DNA of 64,000 nucleotides from DATNPH01 sp036703315 (lineage in GTDB: Bacteria > Cyanobacteriota > Cyanobacteriia > Cyanobacteriales > Coleofasciculaceae): positions 16,553 to 80,552 of the forward strand of contig DATNPH010000191.1 of the NCBI GenBank assembly GCA_036703315.1, written 5' to 3'. The notes under the pieces were generated by a model. The model searched no databases. It was not told the DNA's origin and was given only the letters and a program-made list of their open reading frames with translations. This document shows positions 1 through 7,630 of this stretch, one piece after another. The translations under genes were made by a program, and so were the position numbers. How positions within the stretch are numbered: position 1 is the first letter of the stretch; the number at the start of each line of letters is the position of its first letter.

Positions 1-2
1 AC

Positions 3-143
3 GATGTTAGACTGAGATGCTCGATCGGTAATAAAGCAAGAGAAACAGCACAGACGCTATCTTGGCAGCAGTTTGGAAAACGAACCCTTGAGGTTTATAC
101 AGAGCATTTAGCTAAGCTTAGAGGACTGGGAATTGGTAATTAG
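3..143 (+). CDS. Glycosyltransferase family 4, C-terminal end (partial)
   Basis: An open frame enters from the left edge and stops at TAG 141-143, giving about 46 residues. It ends in an arginine-rich helix followed by ARETAQTLSWQQFGKRTLEVY, which matches the closing helix of GT4 glycosyltransferases (A-x-x-x-SW-x-x-x-x-x-x-LEVY). The enzyme would transfer a sugar from a nucleotide donor, probably in surface polysaccharide synthesis, as suggested by the glycosyltransferase genes that follow. The catalytic part lies outside the window, so the family call rests on the tail only. Confidence 0.6.
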   Translation, partial: DVRLRCSIGNKARETAQTLSWQQFGKRTLEVYTEHLAKLRGLGIGN

Positions 144-474
144 TAACTAGTAACTGGAATTAGTAATTAATTATACATAAACCACGTAGAATGGTCTTCC
201 CATTCCCCATTCCCTATTTCCTACTCGCAAGTAGTGTGACACTTGACTAGTACGGAATGTGGGGAAAAAGGCAATTGGCAATTAGCCGTGAATAATGTGT
301 AGCACTATTAAAGGAAAATGGTATTGCGCTCTCTATCACTTAGGACTTACCTACCGTTACGTACTTTCAAGTATTTCACCCTTGTCCAGTATTTCTTAGC
401 CCCCCTTTTTAAGCTTGTTGGGGGATCAATGCGTAAGTCCTATCACTGTCCAATGATTACCAGGAAAATGGCAG
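144..474. other. Spacer with short AT-rich repeats and a MITE
   Basis: This 331-base gap holds short degenerate repeats of the type ATTAGTAACTAGTAAC at about 132-172, then the MITE at 341-442. The only open frame (318-584) runs through the MITE and into the next gene in another frame, so I do not call it. A possible ribosome site (AGGAAAA) lies just before the ATG at 475. Confidence 0.6.
341..442 (+). mobile_element. MITE copy 1 (102 bp, 10-bp TIRs, 5-bp TSD)
   Basis: The element starts TAGGACTTAC (341-350) and ends with its exact reverse complement GTAAGTCCTA (433-442). It is flanked by the direct repeat TCACT at 336-340 and 443-447, which looks like a 5-bp target-site duplication. The interior includes CCCCCCTTTTT, which can fold back on GGGGG. 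A second copy lies in opposite orientation at 50127-50230. It has no coding capacity and would need a transposase in trans. Confidence 0.8.
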
Positions 475-1362
475 ATGCGATTGTCAGTGTGTATCACAAC
501 AAGGAATCGGACGCAACAACTCGATGCTTGTCTTCGCGCACTTTGGGCTTCCCATGTCAAACCCTATTGGGTTATTGTTTCTGATGATTCACCTGAGTAC
601 GAGACACAACAGAAAAATCATCAGGTTGTTAAACAATATCCTGGCATCGCTTATATTATCGGTCCCCGTTTAGGGGTTTGCGCTAACCGCAATCATGCCG
701 TCAACGCTATTTCTACCTGTGAAACCGACCTAGTTGCTTTCATTGATGACGATGTTTATGTCGAGCCAGATTTTATTGCTCGTGCTGTAGACAGATACAC
801 CCAAATGTCTTCTGAGCAAAGCCATTGTACTATCCTCTCAGGAGTGAGTCGAAATGAGGATGGTTATGAAAGCGTTCCAGCAAAGCTCTCGTTCCGGGGA
901 TACTTTTGTCCTGCTGATGTTCCTCAGGCTGTAGCTATCCATGCTGCCGTATTTCCTCGGTCATTTTTTGAGAAAGAACAATGGGATGAGAATATCTTCT
1001 TTGGATATGAGGATGCAGAGATTTGCCTGAGAGCTCTGAAGCATGGCTACCAAATTTTACATTGCCCTGAGCTGAAGGTACTTAATGTCGGTGTTCACAG
1101 CAGCACGCTTGCTGTGGCCGGTATAGGTAACTTGACTAATTATGAGATTCAGATAGAATCAGCTCGGCTCTATGTCGGAATCAAACGCTACAAATATTTG
1201 TTTCCCGACCCGTTCAAGCTGGTTGTTTTTATCAGTGTCTACTTCATTCATATGACAGTTTTTCTATTAAAACGAGGTTCACTTAACGCATTGCCTGAAA
1301 TTATTCGTCGTTCCCATATTCAACGCTTATGGCAGCGGTCTCGGCTTTGGGAATCTGCTTAA
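475..1362 (+). CDS. Family 2 glycosyltransferase
   Basis: A 295-residue GT-A fold glycosyltransferase. The start MRLSVCITTRNR is the usual first beta strand of GT2 enzymes, VSDDSPEYET follows as the nucleotide-binding acidic loop, and AFIDDDVYVEP carries the DxD-type metal and nucleotide site. A downstream ED (GYEDAEICLRA) fits the catalytic base region. The C-terminal third has a hydrophobic stretch (LVVFISVYFIHMTVFLL) suggesting membrane association. The ATG at 475 fits the family start and has AGGAAA upstream. It leads a run of glycosyltransferases on the same strand. The sugar and acceptor cannot be read from sequence. Confidence 0.88.
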   Translation: MRLSVCITTRNRTQQLDACLRALWASHVKPYWVIVSDDSPEYETQQKNHQVVKQYPGIAYIIGPRLGVCANRNHAVNAISTCETDLVAFIDDDVYVEPDFIARAVDRYTQMSSEQSHCTILSGVSRNEDGYESVPAKLSFRGYFCPADVPQAVAIHAAVFPRSFFEKEQWDENIFFGYEDAEICLRALKHGYQILHCPELKVLNVGVHSSTLAVAGIGNLTNYEIQIESARLYVGIKRYKYLFPDPFKLVVFISVYFIHMTVFLLKRGSLNALPEIIRRSHIQRLWQRSRLWESA

Positions 1363-1418
1363 GGCTCTTTTGTACGAATCCCCTGAGCTTCTGGATTAAT
1401 TGCACAGGATGGTTACAG

Positions 1419-2540
1419 GTGAAATTTGGCATTGTTACGCACAAAGTAATTAAAGGTGATGGTCAAGGTCGGGTGAACTATGAGGTGACCTGGGAAGCAA
1501 TTCGTCGGGGTCATCACGTTACGTTATTAGCCAGTCAGGTGGCTGCACAACTACAGCAGCACAGCCAGGTGAATTGGATTCCTATTTCCGTCCAAGGGTG
1601 GCCCACAGAATTTATCCGGAATCTGGTCTTTTCCTGGCGCAGTGCCAATTGGTTGCGTCAGCATCGCCTAGAGCTTGACTTAGTAAAAGTCAACGGGGCT
1701 ATCACTAGGGCTGAGGGAGACGTAAACGCGGTGCATTTTGTACATAGTTCGTGGTTGCGATCGCCAGTAACTCTCTCGCCAAAGCGCCGAAATTTGCGTA
1801 GTGTTTACCAGTGGCTCTATACCGTCTTGAATGCCCGTTGGGAAAAAAAGGCGTTTGCTCAGGCAAAAGTGGTCGTGGCAGTCTCTGAAAAGGTTGCGAA
1901 GGATTTAGTAGAAATTGGTGTACCGCCAGAATGTATTCAGGTCATTTTAAATGGCGTTGATTTGCAAGAGTTTTCTCCAGGTTCGACTAACCGCCAAAAA
2001 TGGGGTGTTCCTGAGGGAGTCACCCTGGCACTTTTTGCAGGAGACATCCGCATCCCTCGCAAGAACTTGGATACGGTGCTGCATTCGTTAGTTCAAGTAC
2101 CAGAGTTACATCTGGCGATCGCGGGAATTACTCAAGGTAGCCCCTATCTTGAGCTAGCGCTAGCGCTGGGATTAGGTGAGCGAGTCCATTTTCTCGGACT
2201 GCGGCATGATATCCCAGAGCTAATGAAGGCTGTAGATTTCTTGGTTTTCCCGTCACGCTATGAGCCTTTTGGTTTGGTGGTTATTGAAGCAATGGCTTCT
2301 GGTTTGCCTGTGATTACAGCTAGTACAACGGGTGCGGCACAACTCGTTACAGCAGAATCTGGGATAGTTTTGTCGAACCCAGACGACTGTCAGGCTATGG
2401 CACAAGCGCTAAGGTTTCTGGCTCGCTCTAGCGATTTGAGACGACAAATGGGTCAAGCGGCTAGAGCGATCGCACAACAGCATAGCTGGGATAAGATGGC
2501 GCAAACCTATGTGGATTTATTTGAGGAGTTGATCCAGTGA
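1419..2540 (+). CDS. Family 4 glycosyltransferase
   Basis: A GT-B retaining glycosyltransferase of about 373 residues from a GTG start (VKFGIVTHKV, then G-D-G-Q-G-R in the N-terminal glycine loop). The frame is open back to an ATG at 1329, but that would add 30 unconserved residues and overlap the previous gene by 34 bases, so I prefer GTG 1419. The C-terminal domain has VILNGVDLQEF, GDIRIPRKNLDTVL and the E-x7-E motif in EPFGLVVIEAMASG, typical of GT4. It probably adds one sugar to a surface polysaccharide with the neighbouring GT2 enzymes. Confidence 0.88.
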   Translation: MKFGIVTHKVIKGDGQGRVNYEVTWEAIRRGHHVTLLASQVAAQLQQHSQVNWIPISVQGWPTEFIRNLVFSWRSANWLRQHRLELDLVKVNGAITRAEGDVNAVHFVHSSWLRSPVTLSPKRRNLRSVYQWLYTVLNARWEKKAFAQAKVVVAVSEKVAKDLVEIGVPPECIQVILNGVDLQEFSPGSTNRQKWGVPEGVTLALFAGDIRIPRKNLDTVLHSLVQVPELHLAIAGITQGSPYLELALALGLGERVHFLGLRHDIPELMKAVDFLVFPSRYEPFGLVVIEAMASGLPVITASTTGAAQLVTAESGIVLSNPDDCQAMAQALRFLARSSDLRRQMGQAARAIAQQHSWDKMAQTYVDLFEELIQ

Positions 2541-2564
2541 ATCTCTTAATAAGGAGTAACCTCT

Positions 2565-3596
2565 ATGCAGGAACTAAGTTCAGTTGCCGTCTGTATTCCA
2601 ACCTTCAATCAAGCGCAATACTTACCCGATTCAGTAGGTAGTGCCTGTAGCCAAACTTATCCCAATGTGGAAGTTTGGGTTTCAGACGACGCTAGTACTG
2701 ACGTGACAGCTGAGGTGATGGCACAGCTATGTCAGCAGTTTCCTCAAGTGCGCTACTTTCAGCAACCGAAAAACCTGGGTATTGCCGCCAACACTACTTG
2801 GCTATTAAGCCAGCCAACCACTGAATATATTGTTCGCCTGGACTCAGATGATGTTCTCAAGCCGAATTATGTAGAGACCTTAGTTGCACTGCTGAAACGA
2901 TACCCACAGGCAGGTTATGCCCATACCGCTGTCCAAGAGATAAACGAGCAGGGCGAAAATCGAGCTGTCCGACGATTAGCTAGACAAGAAGAGTTTCAAT
3001 GCGCTGAAAAGGCTCTGCGAGCATCAGTCTCTGGCTATCGAGTAGCGGCGAATATCTGCATGTTTAGGAGCAATGCCTTACGAGAATTAAAATATTATGA
3101 GGAGCGCCCTGAATTTGTCGAAGACTACGATCTGGCTGTCAGAATAGCAGATGCTGGCTATGGCAACATTTATGCCAATGAAATATTAGCTTCCTATCGA
3201 GTCTGGACTGATGTAAAAAAAACACGTTCCAAGCGGAAAAATCTTCAATTGCGAGGATATATCCGGATTTTCGAAGAAAGCTTATTACCTGCCTTTGGGC
3301 GGCGTGGATGGGATACAAAATTGATTGAGCAGCAGCGACGCCAGTTTGCAGTTCTACATGCGGCATACTGTTTTCTTCCTATCTTCAATGAGACAGAACG
3401 GGCAGAACTTATTGCATTATTAAAACAATTAGGTGATTCACCTGCACTGCGGCTTCGTCTTTTAGCATTATCTTTTGGCTTTGCTCCTTTCTTTGAATGG
3501 CAGCACCATACAGAATTAAAGTTAAAAGGTATAGTCAAAGATTGGTTAAGCAGGCTCAAGAGTGGTTCAAGAGTTAAAACAAGCAGACCTATATAA
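2565..3596 (+). CDS. Family 2 glycosyltransferase
   Basis: A 343-residue GT2 enzyme. The N-terminus (AVCIPTFNQAQYL, then VSDDASTD) and IVRLDSDDVLKPNY give the nucleotide-binding acidic loop and the DxD-type metal site. EERPEFVEDYDLAVRIADAG fits the acceptor-side ED motif. A strong ribosome site, AAGGAG, precedes the ATG at 2565. It follows the GT4 gene by 24 bases on the same strand, so the two are probably cotranscribed. The C-terminal 100 residues look helical and have no recognisable extra domain. Donor specificity is unknown. Confidence 0.88.
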   Translation: MQELSSVAVCIPTFNQAQYLPDSVGSACSQTYPNVEVWVSDDASTDVTAEVMAQLCQQFPQVRYFQQPKNLGIAANTTWLLSQPTTEYIVRLDSDDVLKPNYVETLVALLKRYPQAGYAHTAVQEINEQGENRAVRRLARQEEFQCAEKALRASVSGYRVAANICMFRSNALRELKYYEERPEFVEDYDLAVRIADAGYGNIYANEILASYRVWTDVKKTRSKRKNLQLRGYIRIFEESLLPAFGRRGWDTKLIEQQRRQFAVLHAAYCFLPIFNETERAELIALLKQLGDSPALRLRLLALSFGFAPFFEWQHHTELKLKGIVKDWLSRLKSGSRVKTSRPI

Positions 3597-3802
3597 ATGT
3601 GAGAGCAATTAGTTTGATAAGCTCATCTGTTAGTAGAGATAACTTATGCACAAATTACCGCTTTTCAGGAACTCAATAGAAAAGTGCCGATTGTTCCCAG
3701 ACCTAGTTCAGCTAGCGATCGTGTGATGGAACTTCATTGAGTTCAGTTTTTGTAGACAGCTGAGCATAAATCAAGCCAGTTTCTCCTATTGAGCGCAAGC
3801 AT

Positions 3803-4747
3803 ATGCCCATGATGACCATCACTACCATCATTCCCACATACTGCCGCCCACAAGACTTAGCCCGTTGTCTAGAGGCGCTAAAGCGGCAAAATCGTCCTGT
3901 TGATGAAGTGCTGGTGGTGGTGCGTAACAGCGACATTGACACTTGGACACTACTTAAGGAGTTCAACTATCAGCCCTTGCCATTGCATACTGTGACGGTG
4001 AGTGTTCCAGGGGTGGTAGCGGCGATAAATGCAGGTCTTGACGCAGCACAGGGGAATATCATCGCTTTTACTGATGATGATGCTGCACCACACGCTGATT
4101 GGTTGGAGCGGATTGAAGCTCACTTTCTGTCAGATGAGCGCATTGGTGGTGTGGGTGGGCGCGACTGGGTGTACTTCGGCACACAGTTGGAAGATGGCAA
4201 CTGTGAGGTAGTGGGTCAAGTCCAATGGTTCGGGCGCGTAATTGGCAATCATCATCTAGGTGTAGGTAAGGCTCGCGAGGTAGATGTGCTTAAGGGGGTG
4301 AATATGACTTATCGACGGACTGCCATCACAGGACTACGCTTTGATCAGCGTCTGCGAGGCACAGGAGCCCAGGTACACTGCGATATGGTCTTCAGCTTAG
4401 CGTTGAGGCGGGCCGGTTGGAAACTTATCTACGATCCAGCGATCGCAGTAGATCACTATCCAGCACAACGTTTTGATGAGGATAAGCGCGATCGATTGAA
4501 TGACACAGCTTTGTGCAATTCAGTACATAATGAAACCTTAGCGTTGCTAGAATACTTACCACCTATACGACGTACTGCATTTGTCGTATGGGCAATACTG
4601 GTCGGAACACAAGAATCGCTGGGTTTCTTACAGTGGTTGCGATTTCTGCCCAATGAAGGAGCATTAGCAGGGACGAAGTGGTTCGCATCTATGCGAGGGC
4701 GCTGGCAGGGTTGGCGCAGTTGGAAGGAGAGTGTACGGAGTACGTGA
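3803..4747 (+). CDS. Family 2 glycosyltransferase
   Basis: A 314-residue GT2 enzyme. ITTIIPTYCRPQDL is the first strand, and AFTDDDAAPHADWLER carries the acidic metal-binding site. GVNMTYRRTAI and HCDMVFSLALRRAG correspond to the acceptor loop and catalytic region of large GT2 enzymes. A 206-base spacer separates it from the previous glycosyltransferase, so it may have its own promoter. It is followed on the same strand by the polymerase/ligase-like membrane protein. The C-terminus (AFVVWAILVGTQESLGFL) may be a membrane-contacting helix. Confidence 0.87.
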   Translation: MPMMTITTIIPTYCRPQDLARCLEALKRQNRPVDEVLVVVRNSDIDTWTLLKEFNYQPLPLHTVTVSVPGVVAAINAGLDAAQGNIIAFTDDDAAPHADWLERIEAHFLSDERIGGVGGRDWVYFGTQLEDGNCEVVGQVQWFGRVIGNHHLGVGKAREVDVLKGVNMTYRRTAITGLRFDQRLRGTGAQVHCDMVFSLALRRAGWKLIYDPAIAVDHYPAQRFDEDKRDRLNDTALCNSVHNETLALLEYLPPIRRTAFVVWAILVGTQESLGFLQWLRFLPNEGALAGTKWFASMRGRWQGWRSWKESVRST

Positions 4748-4822
4748 AGCTGCTGCATATCCCAAGCTTATTTACCTTGAATCATCTCTCTGAACCCAGC
4801 CCTTTCACTCCCAAAGAAACTA

Positions 4823-6256
4823 TTGAGCCAAAACCAAACACTTTCCAATAGTTCCCCTAAAAAAGGCTTCTCCTTGGGGCTGCAACCTCCGCAAGCTTGG
4901 GCAGCAATCCTGGGACTAGTAGTTTTGACAGCCGTATCAGTTCTGCTAGGTGCTGGCATCATGCGTCCAGTACTTGTCGTGGCTTCTTGGGCTGTAGGTG
5001 TGTTCCTGTATCGGCGGTATCCCATCCTGTATCTAGGTTTCACTTGGTGGATGTGGTTTATAACGCCGTTGGTTGGTCGCTTAATTGATTATCGTAGCGG
5101 CTGGGAACCCCTGCGTTTGCTACTGGTATCACAGTATCTAGTAACGCTGGTGACTTTGCCTAACTTCTTGAAGCACTTGCCTCGGTTATTGTTACATCGC
5201 AAAGAAGGTTTACCCTTCGCCTTAGCATTTCTAGGTGTGCTTTATGGTTTTCTCATTGGATTGATTCAGACTTCACCTATTGCTGTAGGTAGGGGTCTTC
5301 TAGACTGGTTAACCCCTATTCTGTTCGGATTCCACTTATTTGTAAACTGGCGGGATTATCCTGACTATCGCCAGAACATTCAGCGCGTATTTCTCTGGGG
5401 TGTGTTAGTCACAGGAGTCTACGGAGTAGTGCAATACTTGGTAGCACCGCAGTGGGATCGATTATGGCTGATAAGCACACAATTGACAAGCTTTGGAGAC
5501 CCTGAACCTTTTAAGCTCCGTGTATGGAGCACGATGAGTTCACCCGGTCCCTTTGCCGTCATGATGATGGCAGGTTTGTTATTGCTATTCAATAGCAAAG
5601 GGGCTTTAACTATTCCTGCTGCCGGAGCTGGCTACCTAGCTTTCTTACTATCAATGGTACGGACTTTGTGGGGAGCTTGGTTTTTGGGAGTTGTGACCCT
5701 GCTGTCTTCACTAAAGGCACACCTCCAAATGCGCCTGTTCATTAGCATTTTGGTAATAGCCCTCTGTGTCATCCCATTAACGACCCTACAGCCATTTAGC
5801 AACACGATCACCACTCGTCTTCAAACTTTTTCTAATCTGGAGAAGGATGACAGTGCGAGCGTTAGAAAGCAAATTTATGCAGATGGTCTTCACAGAGCGC
5901 TTACTAATGGTCTAGGAAACGGAATAGGAAATGCATTCATTGTCAAAAACGGCCAACTAGAACCGATTGTTATTGACAGTGGTATTTTAGAGTTATTTTT
6001 CACATTAGGTTGGTTTGGAGGTATTCCTTACTTGGGTGGAATGCTTCTGATTCTATACAACCTGTTCCAATATTCTGAGTTCCGCTTCGATCCTTTTATG
6101 GCTGCTGCTCGTGCTATTGGTATCAGTTCTTTCATGACGCTACCTGGGGGCAGCGCGATGCTGGGATTCTCCGGTCTAGTTCTTTGGAGCTTCATAGGCA
6201 TTGCCATAGCAGGACATAAGTACCACCAGCATCAACGAACTGACCAAAAAGGATAA
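4823..6256 (+). CDS. O-antigen ligase / Wzy-like polymerase membrane protein
   Basis: A 477-residue polytopic membrane protein with roughly ten hydrophobic segments, for example WAAILGLVVLTAVSVLLGAG, VLVVASWAVGVFLY and a cluster near the C-terminus. A large periplasmic loop (about residues 320-380) with several charged residues and a GNGIGNAF motif lies before the last helices, which is the usual layout of the O-antigen ligase/polymerase superfamily. Such proteins polymerise or transfer lipid-linked glycan repeat units. The start is TTG at 4823; the first ATG at 4961 would delete the first helix. Ligase versus polymerase cannot be decided from sequence. Confidence 0.78.
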   Translation: MSQNQTLSNSSPKKGFSLGLQPPQAWAAILGLVVLTAVSVLLGAGIMRPVLVVASWAVGVFLYRRYPILYLGFTWWMWFITPLVGRLIDYRSGWEPLRLLLVSQYLVTLVTLPNFLKHLPRLLLHRKEGLPFALAFLGVLYGFLIGLIQTSPIAVGRGLLDWLTPILFGFHLFVNWRDYPDYRQNIQRVFLWGVLVTGVYGVVQYLVAPQWDRLWLISTQLTSFGDPEPFKLRVWSTMSSPGPFAVMMMAGLLLLFNSKGALTIPAAGAGYLAFLLSMVRTLWGAWFLGVVTLLSSLKAHLQMRLFISILVIALCVIPLTTLQPFSNTITTRLQTFSNLEKDDSASVRKQIYADGLHRALTNGLGNGIGNAFIVKNGQLEPIVIDSGILELFFTLGWFGGIPYLGGMLLILYNLFQYSEFRFDPFMAAARAIGISSFMTLPGGSAMLGFSGLVLWSFIGIAIAGHKYHQHQRTDQKG

Positions 6257-6274
6257 AGGATGGAGCCTGATGCT

Positions 6275-6406
6275 CTTATACCAATCGGTCTTAAAAATGA
6301 CACAAATAGTCAAGGTAGTAGGTTTTAGCTTCCTTCCTACCACCTACTACCTAACACCTAAAACCTAATCAGCGATAAGTGTCAAACATTTAACCAATGG
6401 TATTAG
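6275..6406. repeat. Imperfect inverted-repeat element (MITE-like)
   Basis: The left arm ATACCAATCGG...ATGACAC (from 6278) is roughly mirrored by the right arm GTGTCAAAC...CCAATGGTAT (ending near 6403). The interior has GGTAGTAGG and CCTACCACCTACTACC, a nested short inverted repeat. It fills most of the gap between the convergent polymerase-like gene and the minus-strand GT4 gene. The arms are imperfect, so it is either an old MITE or a repeat family of another type. Confidence 0.5.
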
Positions 6407-6456
6407 TTTATACAGATTTTTGATTTCGACAATCAGTGACGACAATTCAAAAACGG

Positions 6457-7530
6457 TTAAGTTGACACCTGCTTGGTGGTCAACTGATGATACAGTGCTA
6501 ACGTTTGCTCGTTGACACGTCCGGCGGCTAGCCACTCTAGATTATTTTGTGCTTGGTCTTTCCACCTGTGCAACAGGTTAGGGTCACTGAGCAATTGTGC
6601 CAAGGTCGCTGCTAAAGTAGGGCTATCCGCTGGCGGAACTAGTATGCCCGCCTGTCCACCATCCAAAGCTTCCGGAATACCATCCACATCGCTAGCAATA
6701 ATCGCACAACCGGCTTCACGGGCTTCTGAGAGAACAAGACCGAAGGGTTCACGGTGCGAAGCCAGTATAAAGATGTCAGTAGACACCAGATAGCGTTGAG
6801 GTTCAGGTTGGAAGCCTTCAAAATGAATGCGATCGCTCCCAGCTAGGCTTTGTGCCTGTGCCTCAAACATTGCCCGATCAGGCCCGTTTCCTACTATATA
6901 GAGATGCGCTTGGGGAAAATCCAAAGCAATTTTTGCGAAAGCATCGATTAACTCAGCAATCCCCTTGCGCCTGTACATTCCAGCAACAGTAGCGATCGCA
7001 GGACGCTGTAATGCTACTGGCAGGTATTCTTTGAGTTGGCGAGTACGAGGGCTACCTAGCGTACCATTGGGTATTACTTGCAACTTCTCCTGAGGAATAC
7101 CGCGCCGCGCCATAGACTGAGCAACTGCATTACTAACGGCAATCACCCCCTCAGCCAAGCCCATAAGCACCGCACTTCGCTGAAATTCATTATGTACTGT
7201 GGAGACAAGAGCATATCCGAGTGCCCCTCTCAAAGCACGCGCTAGCACTACTCCCGTCATCATATGTGCATGAACGATATCGGGTTGAAACTCTTGTACA
7301 ATCGCACGATAACGCGAAGCGGCTTTGAGCAGATTTATCGGTTTCCTTGCCTGATTTAGTTTGAAGTGCCTTGCCCCATAACACGCTAATAATTCCTCAT
7401 ACTCTCCACCAGCAGAAGCGACACCAACCCTGTGACCGGCTTTAGCTTGCAGACAGGCTAGATCTACTGTCACATTGACAATTCCATTACCGATTTCTTG
7501 AACGTGGTTGAGAATATGTAGTATGCGCAT
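6457..7530 (-). CDS. Family 4 glycosyltransferase
   Basis: A GT-B glycosyltransferase of about 357 residues. I choose the ATG at 7530 (MRILHILNHVQEIGNGI) because it is the standard GT4 beginning; an ATG ten codons further upstream is also in frame. Landmarks are IVHAHMMTGVVLA in the N-terminal domain, then VIPNGTLG, VAGMYRRKGIAELI and EPFGLVLSEAREAG, the E-x7-E motif that binds the donor. It is on the opposite strand to the surrounding glycosyltransferases and precedes the propeller gene in the same direction. Confidence 0.87.
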   Translation of the reverse strand: MRILHILNHVQEIGNGIVNVTVDLACLQAKAGHRVGVASAGGEYEELLACYGARHFKLNQARKPINLLKAASRYRAIVQEFQPDIVHAHMMTGVVLARALRGALGYALVSTVHNEFQRSAVLMGLAEGVIAVSNAVAQSMARRGIPQEKLQVIPNGTLGSPRTRQLKEYLPVALQRPAIATVAGMYRRKGIAELIDAFAKIALDFPQAHLYIVGNGPDRAMFEAQAQSLAGSDRIHFEGFQPEPQRYLVSTDIFILASHREPFGLVLSEAREAGCAIIASDVDGIPEALDGGQAGILVPPADSPTLAATLAQLLSDPNLLHRWKDQAQNNLEWLAAGRVNEQTLALYHQLTTKQVST

Positions 7531-7630
7531 CAAACCACTCTTGGTAGATGAACCTAACAAAACAAAAATTGCTTGCGATCAGGAATCACAGCCAACAACG
7601 GAGAATTTCACGTTGAGGTTATTAATTGAC

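Noticed and set aside
318..584. Open frame of 88 codons before the first GT2 gene
   Set aside because: It crosses the MITE and overlaps the GT2 gene start in another frame.
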